Assembly (NCBI GenBank): GCA_018239675.1
Contig: JAFEGX010000068.1
Location: 1-45,649 of the forward strand
DNA length: 45,649 bases
Reading direction: 5' to 3'
Source: Verrucomicrobiota bacterium
GTDB taxonomy: Bacteria > Verrucomicrobiota > Verrucomicrobiia > Opitutales > Opitutaceae
Part shown: positions 16,642 to 25,469 of the stretch, piece after piece
Layout: each line of letters opens with the position of its first letter
Numbering within the stretch: position 1 is the first letter of the stretch
Program-made: the position numbers and the translations under genes
The notes under the pieces: model-generated
What the model saw: the letters and a program-made list of their open reading frames with translations, nothing else
The model's database searches: none
What the model was told of the DNA's origin: nothing

Positions 16642-17568
16642 CTAGAGTTTGACCACGGCTCCGTCGTGGCGGCGGCTCTCGTTGGCGGCCTCGATGAAGC
16701 GGATCAGCTCGACCGTCTCCTCGGGGTCGACCGGCGACTGGCGCGTGCGCGCGAACTCCAGCAGGGCCTCGGCGAGGCAGACGAAGAAGCCCTTGGACTC
16801 CGCCGGCACGTTGACGTGCCGTGACTCTTTCTCGAAGTGGACGAGACCGTGGAACTCCCAGTTTCCGGTTCGGTTTCCCCGGAGGGTGCCGATCCGGCCG
16901 TCGGACCATTCACCCACCGCCAGGTCCGACTGGGGGCTGGAGACACATCGCACCTGCCGGCAGCCGCGTCCCATCGTGGCAAACAGCATTTCGGCCCCGT
17001 GGATGCCATACCAAAACAGGCCCGGGTTGGTGGGCTCGAGCGCCGCCGGCGTGTGAAAGTCCGCGCCCTTGACGGCGGCGCGGTTGTCCGGGGTCACCAC
17101 GCGCGTCAGCGCCCCCGTGAAGCGCAGCGAGGACGAGGACAGCAGTGGCACCTGCCGCTGTCGGGCCAGGTCAACGATCGCCCGCGCATCGGCGGAGGAA
17201 ACCGCGAACGGCTTGTCGACGAAAACCGGCCGGCCCTCGGCCACCGCGGCGATGCGGGCAAACTGCTCCCGGTGGACGCGGCCGTCCAGCGAGGTCAGCA
17301 GCACCGCATCGGCGGCGGCCACCACCGCCTCGATCGAGTCGAGGATCTTCACGCCAAACCGGTCGCGCAGCTCCGCCGTGTACCCGGGGACCCGGCTGAT
17401 GCTGCTGGCCAGGTCCGGCGAACCGCCCGGCCACGCGGCCACCACGCGCCCGCCCGGCAGCGGGTTCTTCGATTCCGGGTGGTTCAGCATGTCGGAGAGG
17501 ATCGTGACATGGGACGTGTCGAGGCCGACCAGCCCAAAGCGGATTTCCCGGGGTGGAGATGAACTCAT
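16642..17568 (-). CDS. Gfo/Idh/MocA family NAD(P)-dependent oxidoreductase A
   Basis: A 308-residue cytoplasmic protein; the start at 17568 gives MSSSPPREIRFGLVGLDTSH. The N-terminal Rossmann strand is followed by a dinucleotide-site variant (GLVGLD rather than GxGxxG). The EKP motif is present as VDKPFAV. The C-terminal alpha/beta domain carries GIHGAEMLFATMG, matching the substrate-site GxHxxD/E helix. The family oxidises sugars, inositols or amino-polyols. It is the last gene of the minus-strand transporter operon, 51 bp after the isochorismatase-like gene. A 16-bp palindrome (17617-17632) lies in and before that gap. Confidence 0.88.
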   Translation of the reverse strand: MSSSPPREIRFGLVGLDTSHVTILSDMLNHPESKNPLPGGRVVAAWPGGSPDLASSISRVPGYTAELRDRFGVKILDSIEAVVAAADAVLLTSLDGRVHREQFARIAAVAEGRPVFVDKPFAVSSADARAIVDLARQRQVPLLSSSSLRFTGALTRVVTPDNRAAVKGADFHTPAALEPTNPGLFWYGIHGAEMLFATMGRGCRQVRCVSSPQSDLAVGEWSDGRIGTLRGNRTGNWEFHGLVHFEKESRHVNVPAESKGFFVCLAEALLEFARTRQSPVDPEETVELIRFIEAANESRRHDGAVVKL

Positions 17569-17616
17569 GGTGACCGCAATCTGACGAAGCGCGGCGACGC
17601 GGGCCAATCCGGCGCC

Positions 17617-17632
17617 GTCCTACGTGTAGGAC
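17617..17632. promoter_or_regulatory. Palindrome with CTAC-NN-GTAG core
   Basis: GTCCTAC-GT-GTAGGAC has 7-bp arms around a 2-bp centre. It shares the CTAC-NN-GTAG core with the paired sites at 24103-24140 and 26826-26863. It straddles the stop of the isochorismatase-like gene, about 50 bp upstream of the Gfo/Idh A start. It could be an internal operator or merely a stop-proximal hairpin. Confidence 0.35.
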
Positions 17633-18453
17633 CCCGGGCGCGGGGGCAGCGCGCCGATGGCCCGGATGAAATCGGCGACGCCAAACACGAAGCCCCATTG
17701 CAGCGCGATGCGCCACAGGGCCTGCCGCTTCTCATCCTCATGGCGGGCGGTTTCGCGGTTCTCGATGGCGGTGACCGCCTCGCGGATGGTCGAGCAGATG
17801 ATGCCATGCCGGCCAAGGTCGACCATGCCGCCGGGCGACATGACCATGCACCAGTTCACGGCAAAGCCGACGTAGACCAGATGATTCACGCCGTCCGCGT
17901 GGCAGAGCGCGGCGAGCTGGCCGCCGTCCTCGGCGATGGGTTCCTCGCCCTGCGGCCGCGCCTCGGGTGCGAAATCGAGCTCCCGGTAGCGCCCGGAGAC
18001 ATCCGGCCAGTTGTGGGTCCCGATGATCCCGTGGTGGCGCCGGAACTCCTGCAGGCGCTCCCAGACCGGGTCCCGCGGCACCGCCGGCGGCCGCGGCGCG
18101 GGGGTCGCCAGCGCGCAGGTCCGGCGATAGCCGGGCAGGTGGGAGTAGTAGTCCCGGCCCCCCACGACATGATACAGGCGCAGCGGCGACCGCCGCACGG
18201 CCGCGAGCAACGGCGGGAACACCTCCGCCAGAATCTGCCGGGTGCGGGGGATGCTTTCGGTGGACCGCCACAAACCCGGCCAGCGCTCCGCTGGGCCCGA
18301 CTCCCAGGCATGCATCACGACCAGGGCGGTGTGCGCCGGCGCGAGTTCCACGGTCGCCGTCTTCCAGCCCCCGTAGGCCTCGGCCGGAACGGGCCGGGTG
18401 TAGTCGGCGTCGAACTGCTGGTAGTAATCAGCGGGGAGCGGGATCGGTTGCAT
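17620..18453 (-). CDS. Isochorismatase-like cysteine hydrolase superfamily protein
   Basis: A 277-residue protein. The Rossmann-like core is recognisable: a first strand ALVVMHAWE, a central LRLYHVVGGRDYY, and the cysteine strand HLVYVGFAVNWCMVMSPGG with Cys202 at the nucleophile position. A short ICSTIREAVT helix follows. In isochorismatase-fold hydrolases the first strand normally ends in a catalytic Asp. Here the position appears to be His48, so it may be a non-canonical or inactive member. It sits 28 bp after the DppC-type permease gene and upstream of Gfo/Idh A, suggesting a step in the breakdown of the imported compound. The family call is moderately sure; activity is unknown. Confidence 0.7.
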   Translation of the reverse strand: MQPIPLPADYYQQFDADYTRPVPAEAYGGWKTATVELAPAHTALVVMHAWESGPAERWPGLWRSTESIPRTRQILAEVFPPLLAAVRRSPLRLYHVVGGRDYYSHLPGYRRTCALATPAPRPPAVPRDPVWERLQEFRRHHGIIGTHNWPDVSGRYRELDFAPEARPQGEEPIAEDGGQLAALCHADGVNHLVYVGFAVNWCMVMSPGGMVDLGRHGIICSTIREAVTAIENRETARHEDEKRQALWRIALQWGFVFGVADFIRAIGALPPRPGSYT

Positions 18454-18481
18454 GGGTCAGCGGGGGAAAATAATCCTGGGA

Positions 18482-19612
18482 TCAGCGGCTGCTGTAGGGA
18501 TCGGCGGCATCGCGCAGCGCGTCGCCGGCGAAATTGTAGCCCAGGATGCTCACGATGATCAAAAGCACGGGGGCGAGCAGCCACGGGTAGTGGGCGACGG
18601 TCTGCAGGTTCTGGCAGTCCTGCAGCATGACGCCCCAGCTCACCGTGGGCGAGCGCAGGCCCAGGCCGAGGAAGCTCATGACCGTTTCGCCGAGGATCAT
18701 GCCGGGCACCCCCAGCGTCAGGGTCACGATGATGTGGCTCGTGAAACCCGGCACAAGGTGCCGGAACAGCACCCGGGCGTGGCTGGCGCCGAGCAGGCGG
18801 GCGGCGACCGCATAGTCCTCCTCGCGGAGCGCGAGGATCTTGCCCCGCACCACCCGGGCGAGGCCGGTCCAGCCGATCAGGCTGAGCGCCGCGGTGATGC
18901 AGAGATAGATGCTCAGCGACGACCAGTCGGCGGGAAACACGGCCCCGAGCGCGAGCCACAGCGGGAGCTGGGGCAGCGAGTTGATGACCTCGATGCCGCG
19001 CTGGATCAGCAGGTCCCACCGACCACCCAGATAGCCCGAGATCCCGCCGAGGAGGACGCCAAGGGCAAACGTGATCACGATGGAGACCAGCCCGACCGAG
19101 AGGCTGATGCGCGCGCCGTAGATCAGGCGGCTGAGGACGTCGCGGCCATATTGGTCGGCCCCGAGCAGGTAGAACCCGGCCGCGGCCTGGTCGCCGGCCA
19201 GGCGGGTCCGGTCGAGGCCGAAGCAATGCCGGTCGAGCGGAATCAGTCCGAGCAGATGGTACGGTTCGCCGCGCACGAAAAAGCCGAGCGGCAGCCGCGT
19301 GCGGCGATCCTCGCGGTAGGCCCGCGCGAACGTGACCGGATCGTCGTGCCGCAGCAGCCGATAGGCAAAGAATCCCTCGCGCCACGACCAGTGCAGCGGC
19401 TGCGGCGGGCAGTAGGAGCAATCGAGATTGCCCCAGTCGCGGGACGCCGGGGCGAAAAACTCGCAGCCGAGGGCCAGGAGGTAGAGATTGGCCAGCACGA
19501 GTGCCGCCGCGACGCCCACGCGATGCCGCGCGAAGCGGCGCCACGTCAGCTCCCAGGGTGACATCACGGACTCGGGTCGGTCCGGGGGCCGGGCCGGGAG
19601 GGGAGGATTCAT
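18482..19612 (-). CDS. ABC transporter permease, DppC/OppC type
   Basis: A 376-residue inner-membrane protein. A cytoplasmic Pro-rich start is followed by a first membrane segment (VGVAAALVLANLYLLALGC), then a periplasmic insert of about 100 residues that is larger than in typical DppC. The conserved block LLGADQYGRDVLSRLIYGARISL matches the DppC/OppC signature. The permease fold contains the EAA-like loop (EEDYAVAARLLGAS) that docks the ATPase. The gene starts within the stop of the fused binding-protein/permease gene (4-bp overlap at 19609-19612), so the two permease halves are translationally coupled. No ATPase gene follows. Confidence 0.93.
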   Translation of the reverse strand: MNPPLPARPPDRPESVMSPWELTWRRFARHRVGVAAALVLANLYLLALGCEFFAPASRDWGNLDCSYCPPQPLHWSWREGFFAYRLLRHDDPVTFARAYREDRRTRLPLGFFVRGEPYHLLGLIPLDRHCFGLDRTRLAGDQAAAGFYLLGADQYGRDVLSRLIYGARISLSVGLVSIVITFALGVLLGGISGYLGGRWDLLIQRGIEVINSLPQLPLWLALGAVFPADWSSLSIYLCITAALSLIGWTGLARVVRGKILALREEDYAVAARLLGASHARVLFRHLVPGFTSHIIVTLTLGVPGMILGETVMSFLGLGLRSPTVSWGVMLQDCQNLQTVAHYPWLLAPVLLIIVSILGYNFAGDALRDAADPYSSR

Positions 19613-22600
19613 GGGCGGCGGCCGAAGCGGATGCGCGGATCGAGCCAGAGGAGCAGCAGATCGCTGACCAGGGTGCCAACGATCCCGAGGAGGCTCAGCA
19701 GCATCAGCATCGAGGCGGCGAAATAGGTGTCCTCGTTGACGATGGCCAGGAGCAGGAGGGGCCCAAGCGTGGGCAGGCTCAGCACGAGGGCGACGATGGC
19801 GCCGCCGGACACCAGCTGGGGGAAGAGCCCGGCCAGGCCGGACACGAAGGGATTGAGGGCCAGCCGCACGGGGTACCTGAGCAGCAGCCGCACGGGCCGG
19901 AGGCCGCGGGCCCGGGCGGCCACGACGTAGGGCTTCTTGAGCTCGTCGAGCAGGTTGGCCCGCATCACCCGGATCATCACGGCCGTGCTGCCCGTGCCCA
20001 GCACGAGCACGGGCACCCAGAGGTGCTCGAGCAGGTCGCGCACCTTCGCCCACGTCCATTGGGGATCGGCGGCGAAGGCCGGGCTGAACAGTCCCGAGAT
20101 GCTGAGCCCGAGGTATTCCGTCGCCCCGTACATCAGGATGATCGCAAACAGGAACGGGGGCACGGACATGCCGAGGAAGCCGATCAGCGTGAGCAGGTAG
20201 TCGCCCGCCGTGTAGGGCCGGACCGCTGAGTAGATGCCGATGGGCAGGGCCACTCCCCAGGTGAAGAGGATGGTGCCGAGGGACAGGGCCAGCGTGAGCC
20301 AGAGCCGGTCGCCGACGATCTCGTTCACCGCCTCGCTGCGCTCCATCGACCGGCCGAGGTTGCCCTGGAGCAGGCCGGCGTCGGCGGACTGGAACGTCAC
20401 GAACCAGGTGAAGCCCATCCAGCGCGCGTACCGTTGCCAGGCCGGGTCATCAAAATGGAAGGTCTGGCGGAGATCCTCGATCTGCGCGGCCCCGTTGGGG
20501 TCGCCGTTCACGGCCAACTCGATGCGCTTGGACGCGAGGAAATTCCCGGGTGGCAGCTGGACCACCGTGAAAATGACCACCGAGGTGAGGAACAGGGTCG
20601 GTCCCATGATCAGGAGCCGTTTCGCGATCAGCGGGAAGCGGACCGCCAGGGCGCCCACGGCGAGCGCGGCGCCGAGGAGGGCGGCCCAGGCGATCACGTG
20701 CGAGAGAGCAAGGGAGGCCGCGGGCCGGCCGGTCTGGGGCAAGGGCACCGGGTGGAGGAGCGCGTCGCGGACCTGCGCCGCCACCCCGGGCGCGTCGTCC
20801 GGTTGGTCCCAGAAAAAGGTCTCCATGCCCAGATTGCCCGGGGTCTGGAAAAAGACCGCGGCCACCGCCTCGGCCGGGACGTTGCGAAAGCCGTCCTTCA
20901 CCGTCGCGAGCAGGGGCGGGGGCGTCGCAATGTTGATAGTCCAGAGGTTGTCGGCGGCAATCTCGAGGATCTCGTTGAACCGGGCCTGGCGCGCTTCCGG
21001 CGTGGGCGCGACGAGGGCCTCGTCGTAGAGTTCCATGGCGCGGCGGGCCGGGTGGCCGGGCGGCGGGCCGACCAGCGCCGCCGGCAGTTCGCCCGGCCGC
21101 GCGTGCAGGCCGCCGGCCTGGTACCATCGGCCCCAGGTCGGGGCGAAGAAGGAGGCGCCGCTCACCGGCACGAAGTACCGCGGCTGGAGCAGCGGGATGA
21201 ACTCGTCGAGTCCGCCCCACACCGTGAAGTCGTGCTGCAGGGCGGCCTGCTCCACCTGCCACAGCGTCCGCACCCGCAGCTGGACCAGGGCGCGCACGCC
21301 CACCTCCGCCCATTGCCGGGCGATCATCTGGGCCGCGTCCGGCTGATACTCCTCGGACAGGTTGAGCAGCCAGACCATCTTGGTTCCGTCGGGAAACGTG
21401 CGGAACCCCTCGGGATCGCGCCGGGACAAGCCCAGCGCGTCCAACAGCGCGTTGGCCCGGACCGGGTCGTAGGCCGTGAAGCTCTGGTACTGGCGGGCGT
21501 TGAAATAGGGGGAGTCCCGCCCGGGCGACACCTGGGCGGGTTCGCCCACGCCGTTGAAGACGGCGCGGATGATCTCGGTCCGGCGGAGCGCGAGCGAGAG
21601 GGCCTGGCGGAAGGTCGGCTCGTTGAGCAACCGGTGCTTCCATCTCGTCTCCGGGTGTTCCGGGTCGATCGCGCGGTTGAGGTTCGGGCTCAGCTGAAAC
21701 CAGGCGCGCGACGCCGCATAGAAATGCCGCAGCTGGTACTGGCGCTTCGGCGCCTCGCTCGCGAGCAGGGTGTAGTCCTGAAAGTCAACGTGACGGTCCT
21801 GGAACGAGACCTCGCCGGCCGCGACGGCGGCGGTGACCATGCCCTTGCTCTTGATGTCGGTGACGATGCGGTCGAGGTACGGCAGCTGGTGCCCGGACTG
21901 GTCCACCGCGTAGTAGTAGGGATTCCGCACGAACATCTGGGGCGCGCCGGCCTTGTAGCTGGCGTAGATCCACGGCCACAGGCGCGGGTGCTCCGGATTG
22001 AGCGGGTTCTTCATCCGCAGGTACACGGCATACGCGCTGGGGAGGTCCAGCGTCCGCCGGAGTTCGGCCAGCCGGCGCGGGTCGCCGAGGGCGGGATGGA
22101 ACTGGCGGAGGTAGTGGGCCGGCTGGATGAAGTCGGTGGCGCTCGCCAGCCGCTCGAGAAACAGCCCGTTCGGCTGGTCAAACTCGAACCGCACCGTCTC
22201 GGCATCCGGCGCCTCGATCCGGCCCAGCCGGCCCGCGTGCCGCATGAAACCCTGGTCGAGGCCGCCGACGTCGGCCTTGAAGTAGAGAATTTCCCACTGC
22301 CACCAATAGAGGATGTCCTCGGCCGTGAACGGCTGGCCGTCCGACCAGCGCACGCCCTTGCGCAGGTGGAACGTCCAGATGCGCTGGTCCGGCGAGACGG
22401 TCCATGACTTGGCCAGGTGGGGCACGATCGGGTAGCCTTGGGGCGACCAGCGCACGAGGGAGACGTCCGAGTACCGGCTGGGCATCACTCCCTCCAGATC
22501 CTGCGGATTGGTCGCGAGCCGGTACCAGGTGCCGCCGTAATTTCCATCGCCGTCGGGCCCCTCGAGGACGAGGGGTTCCGGGCCGGTGCGCTCCGCCACG

Positions 22601-22905
22601 GGCGGCAGCCGGCCCTCGCGCACGAGGCGGGCGAGCACCGGGGCCTCGCCCTTGGGCCACCAGGCGCCGCGCTCCCCCTCGGCATAGTCGACCTGGCGCC
22701 AGACGGTTGGCTGGTGGTCGCGGACCGGATGAGGATCCCGGGCGCGGCGGGCCGCCGCGGCGGCCTCCGGGCTGGGGGCCGGCGGGAAGCGGCTGAGGTC
22801 CGGGCGGAAAAAGGCGGCGGCGGCCAGCAGCAGGGCGGCCAGCCCGACGGCGGCCAGCACCAGGCCGAGGGCGACGCGCAACAGACGTGGGACGGAACCA
22901 AGCAT
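19609..22905 (-). CDS. Fused extracellular solute-binding protein (SBP_bac_5) and DppB-type ABC permease
   Basis: A single uninterrupted 1098-residue frame. Residues about 8-32 form a hydrophobic anchor (VALGLVLAAVGLAALLLAAA). Residues about 35-720 are a family-5 solute-binding domain, shown by FHLRKGVRWSDGQPFTAEDI near 180. A second membrane helix at about 730-755 (IAWAALLGAALAVGALAV) leads into a complete DppB/OppB permease to the C-terminus, with the EAA-type loop PYVVAARARGL near 995. The topology is consistent: N-in anchor, periplasmic binding domain, return helix, then a permease starting on the cytoplasmic side. The start at 22905 (MLGSVPRLLRVA) is preferred; the upstream extension is a shadow of the Gfo/Idh gene. 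It probably imports an oligopeptide or oligosaccharide-like solute. Confidence 0.93.
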   Translation of the reverse strand: MLGSVPRLLRVALGLVLAAVGLAALLLAAAAFFRPDLSRFPPAPSPEAAAAARRARDPHPVRDHQPTVWRQVDYAEGERGAWWPKGEAPVLARLVREGRLPPVAERTGPEPLVLEGPDGDGNYGGTWYRLATNPQDLEGVMPSRYSDVSLVRWSPQGYPIVPHLAKSWTVSPDQRIWTFHLRKGVRWSDGQPFTAEDILYWWQWEILYFKADVGGLDQGFMRHAGRLGRIEAPDAETVRFEFDQPNGLFLERLASATDFIQPAHYLRQFHPALGDPRRLAELRRTLDLPSAYAVYLRMKNPLNPEHPRLWPWIYASYKAGAPQMFVRNPYYYAVDQSGHQLPYLDRIVTDIKSKGMVTAAVAAGEVSFQDRHVDFQDYTLLASEAPKRQYQLRHFYAASRAWFQLSPNLNRAIDPEHPETRWKHRLLNEPTFRQALSLALRRTEIIRAVFNGVGEPAQVSPGRDSPYFNARQYQSFTAYDPVRANALLDALGLSRRDPEGFRTFPDGTKMVWLLNLSEEYQPDAAQMIARQWAEVGVRALVQLRVRTLWQVEQAALQHDFTVWGGLDEFIPLLQPRYFVPVSGASFFAPTWGRWYQAGGLHARPGELPAALVGPPPGHPARRAMELYDEALVAPTPEARQARFNEILEIAADNLWTINIATPPPLLATVKDGFRNVPAEAVAAVFFQTPGNLGMETFFWDQPDDAPGVAAQVRDALLHPVPLPQTGRPAASLALSHVIAWAALLGAALAVGALAVRFPLIAKRLLIMGPTLFLTSVVIFTVVQLPPGNFLASKRIELAVNGDPNGAAQIEDLRQTFHFDDPAWQRYARWMGFTWFVTFQSADAGLLQGNLGRSMERSEAVNEIVGDRLWLTLALSLGTILFTWGVALPIGIYSAVRPYTAGDYLLTLIGFLGMSVPPFLFAIILMYGATEYLGLSISGLFSPAFAADPQWTWAKVRDLLEHLWVPVLVLGTGSTAVMIRVMRANLLDELKKPYVVAARARGLRPVRLLLRYPVRLALNPFVSGLAGLFPQLVSGGAIVALVLSLPTLGPLLLLAIVNEDTYFAASMLMLLSLLGIVGTLVSDLLLLWLDPRIRFGRRP

Positions 22906-22942
22906 GCAGCGTTGGGACGCCGGGGCCGGCTCGGCCGGGCGG

Positions 22943-24016
22943 CTAGATTGTGACCGGCATGGCCTGGCGCGTCCGGGCCGAGGCGATGAGCGCGTCCAGG
23001 ATCCCGTGGATGCGCAGATTGGCCTCGAGCGTGTTGGCGGTTGGGCGGTTTTCGCGGATGGCCGCGGTGAGGTCGCGGATGGGGGTGACCATCGAGTCTT
23101 CCCAGCTGGGCGGCGCATCGGGCAGCACCGTCGTCTTGAGATCGTTCGTCCCCGTGTAGGCGTGGTGCAGGAGGCCAGGCTTTTCCGGCATCGGCATGAA
23201 ATAGGCGTCGAGGCCGGCCTGGGTCCCGCGAATCTCGATGGTGTGGCGGGCCGGACCATGCTCGCTCGCGCGGCGCTCCCACAGGATCGTCAGCCCGGAT
23301 TCGCACTGGATGAGGACAGTGTGGCGGCCGTCCACGTCGAGGCAGGGCGGCACGCGCTCCGGGGTCAGCGGGAAATAATTCCCCATGACGCCGAACACGG
23401 TCTGCGGCCGGAACAGGTCGCCGAGCACGAATGCCAGCCAGTCCAGGTCGTAGGGACCCCAGTCGAACGAAATGCCGCCGCCGTTGCGGGCCGGGTCATT
23501 CCGCCAGTCGGGCAGGCGGCTGCCCGGCTTCGGCGCGCCGATCACCTGGGTGTAGGAGACGTGGTACACCCGGCCCAGCTCCCCGGCGGCCACGAGCTGG
23601 CGCGCGCGGACCGCCGTGCCGGCGCTGAGGTAGCGGGACGACGCGCAATTGACGTGGAGGTGGGGCGCCCGGGCCTGCGCGGCCATCACCTCGCGGACCT
23701 CGGCCTGCGTCAGCATGAAGGGCTTTTCGCAGCAGACGTGCTTGCCGGCCCGCAGCGCCTCGACGGTCATCGGCTTGTGGAGGAAGGGCGGGGTCGCCAG
23801 GTACACCGCGTCCACGTCCGGGCTGGCGAGCAACTCGCGATAGTCGGCGGTCACGCGGACCCCGCCGAGCTTGGCGGACAGCGCGCGGGCGGCCTCCAGG
23901 TTGACGTCGGAGACGGCCACGGCAACGGCGCCGCGACCCTCGGTGAAAGCACGGGCCATGGCGTTGGCGATGACCCCGGCGCCAATGACGCCGTATCGGA
24001 TGGGAGAGGGGGACAT
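22943..24016 (-). CDS. Gfo/Idh/MocA family NAD(P)-dependent oxidoreductase B
   Basis: A 357-residue protein from the ATG at 24016 (MSPSPIRYGVIGAG). It has the classical GVIGAGVIAN dinucleotide motif, VYLATPPFLH, and the EKP motif (CCEKPFML). The C-terminal domain has GGGISFDWGPYDLDWLAFVLG, where the family normally has the GG..D.G.H..D helix; the catalytic-His position is occupied differently. It is the first gene of the minus-strand operon, 37 bp before the fused transporter gene. It is divergent from the FAD oxidoreductase across the twin-palindrome promoter. It probably oxidises or epimerises the imported sugar-like compound. Confidence 0.92.
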   Translation of the reverse strand: MSPSPIRYGVIGAGVIANAMARAFTEGRGAVAVAVSDVNLEAARALSAKLGGVRVTADYRELLASPDVDAVYLATPPFLHKPMTVEALRAGKHVCCEKPFMLTQAEVREVMAAQARAPHLHVNCASSRYLSAGTAVRARQLVAAGELGRVYHVSYTQVIGAPKPGSRLPDWRNDPARNGGGISFDWGPYDLDWLAFVLGDLFRPQTVFGVMGNYFPLTPERVPPCLDVDGRHTVLIQCESGLTILWERRASEHGPARHTIEIRGTQAGLDAYFMPMPEKPGLLHHAYTGTNDLKTTVLPDAPPSWEDSMVTPIRDLTAAIRENRPTANTLEANLRIHGILDALIASARTRQAMPVTI

Positions 24017-24102
24017 GGGGACGAGGGCGGAGGCCACGAGGCGTGCGCCATTCGGGCGGGTGCGACGAGGGGAAAGTGACCCGGCGACCCGGTCAATCTT
24101 CT

Positions 24103-24140
24103 CTACCTGTATAAATGGCGCCGGAGTGCGCTACAGGTAG
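24103..24140. promoter_or_regulatory. Twin CTAC-NN-GTAG operator, divergent transporter/oxidoreductase promoter
   Basis: CTACCTGTAT (24103-24112) and CTACAGGTAG (24131-24140) lie 28 bp apart, start to start. Each is a near-perfect palindrome with a 2-bp centre, and together they form an inverted pair. The identical arrangement occurs at 26826-26863 before the TonB-dependent receptor gene. The 18-bp spacers differ in sequence, so the sites themselves are what is conserved. It sits between oxidoreductase B (minus) and the FAD oxidoreductase (plus). A dimeric repressor or activator binding two sites is the simplest reading; the protein is unknown. Confidence 0.7.
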
Positions 24141-24305
24141 GTCCGGCGGCGGGTTGCGAAGGCCGCGGCCGGGCGACTGGCTCACGCGGCTTGGCCTGAT
24201 CCCACCGATGCTACCCGCTCCCTTCCCGTCGTCGTCGAAGCGCCGCGCCCGACCGTATTTTGCTGACGTCCGGCCCGCGCGCCGGAATTCCTTGGAGACG
24301 CTTCC

Positions 24306-25469
24306 ATGAAACACACTGCTGATGTCGTGGTGATCGGCGCCGGGGTGCATGGCGCGTCGACGGCCTTTCACCTGGCGAAGGGCGGGGCGGGCCGGGTGGT
24401 CCTGATCGACCAGTACGGCGTGGCCTCGGGCCCGACGGCCAAGAGCGGGGCGATGATGCGCCCGATCTTTACCGAGGCGCCCTACATCCAGCTCGTGCAG
24501 GAATCCATCGGGATGATGGAGCGCTGGGACGAGATCGTCGGGGGCGATGCGGGATATGTGGGTCGGGGCTTCCTCCGCTTCACCGTGGGCTTCGGGGCCG
24601 AGGAGCTGGGCGGCGACCTGGAATTGATGCGTCGCCTGGGCGTGAACTACGAGGTGGTGGACGCCGCCGGCCTGCGCACGCGAACCCCGGGGGCGGATTT
24701 TGTCGACACCGAGCAGGGCCTCTGGATCGCGCGATCGGGCTACGCGGATCCCGTCAAGACCACGCGCGCCCTGGCGCTGGCGGCCGTGCGCCACGGGGCC
24801 GAACTGCGGGAGGGCGAGCGGGTCACCGCGCTGCTCGCCGAGGGTTCGCGGATAACCGGGGTGCGCACCGATCGGGGCGAGATCTCGACGCGCCTCGTGG
24901 TCAACTGCGCCGGCCCCTGGTCCGCGCGGCTGGCGGCGGCGGTCGGCGTCGAGTTGCCGATCCAGGCCCACAGCGGGGGCACGACCCTGTTCCAGCGTCC
25001 CCTGACGCTTCCGGAAGGCGGCCCGATCCTCTCCGACGGCGTGAATCAGGTCTACCTGCGGGACGTGAGCGAATCGGTCGTGCGGGCGGCCCATTTCGGC
25101 TGGACCAACCATCCGGTCGACCCGGACGACTACGACGAGACGATTTCGGCCCGTCACCTGTCGTCGCTGCGGACCGGCCTGTCGCAGCGCTACCAGGGGA
25201 TGCGGCGGGCGGTGTTCGCCGGAGGGTTCGCCGCGGTCTACGACATGACGCCCGACGGCCATCCGATCATTGGTCCGGTGGGCGGCGTGGAGGGATTCTG
25301 GTGCAACTGCGGATGGAGCGGGAACGGCTTCGCCAGTGCGGCGGCGGTGGGGCGCCACCTGACCCTGCGCCTGGCCGGCCAAACGACGGAGGTGGACCTT
25401 GGCATGTTCGCCTGGCCGCGCCCGCCCACCACGACCCGTCGGCCCGACTCGGCCTGGATTCGGCGCTAG
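24306..25469 (+). CDS. FAD-dependent oxidoreductase (DAO / sarcosine-oxidase-beta-like)
   Basis: A 387-residue cytoplasmic protein. The N-terminal FAD-binding motif is VVVIGAGVHGAS, followed by an acidic strand end (VVLIDQYG). The C-terminal FAD strand reads DMTPDGHPIIGPV, then GNGFASAAAVGRHL, as in D-amino-acid oxidase/glycine-oxidase/sarcosine-oxidase relatives. GGAG (24294-24297) lies about 8 nt before the ATG and supports the start. The family oxidises secondary amines, amino acids or 2-hydroxyacids. It is divergently transcribed from the transporter operon and shares its operator region, so it most likely acts on the imported compound. An amine or opine-like substrate is one option, but unproven. 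Confidence 0.92.
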   Translation: MKHTADVVVIGAGVHGASTAFHLAKGGAGRVVLIDQYGVASGPTAKSGAMMRPIFTEAPYIQLVQESIGMMERWDEIVGGDAGYVGRGFLRFTVGFGAEELGGDLELMRRLGVNYEVVDAAGLRTRTPGADFVDTEQGLWIARSGYADPVKTTRALALAAVRHGAELREGERVTALLAEGSRITGVRTDRGEISTRLVVNCAGPWSARLAAAVGVELPIQAHSGGTTLFQRPLTLPEGGPILSDGVNQVYLRDVSESVVRAAHFGWTNHPVDPDDYDETISARHLSSLRTGLSQRYQGMRRAVFAGGFAAVYDMTPDGHPIIGPVGGVEGFWCNCGWSGNGFASAAAVGRHLTLRLAGQTTEVDLGMFAWPRPPTTTRRPDSAWIRR

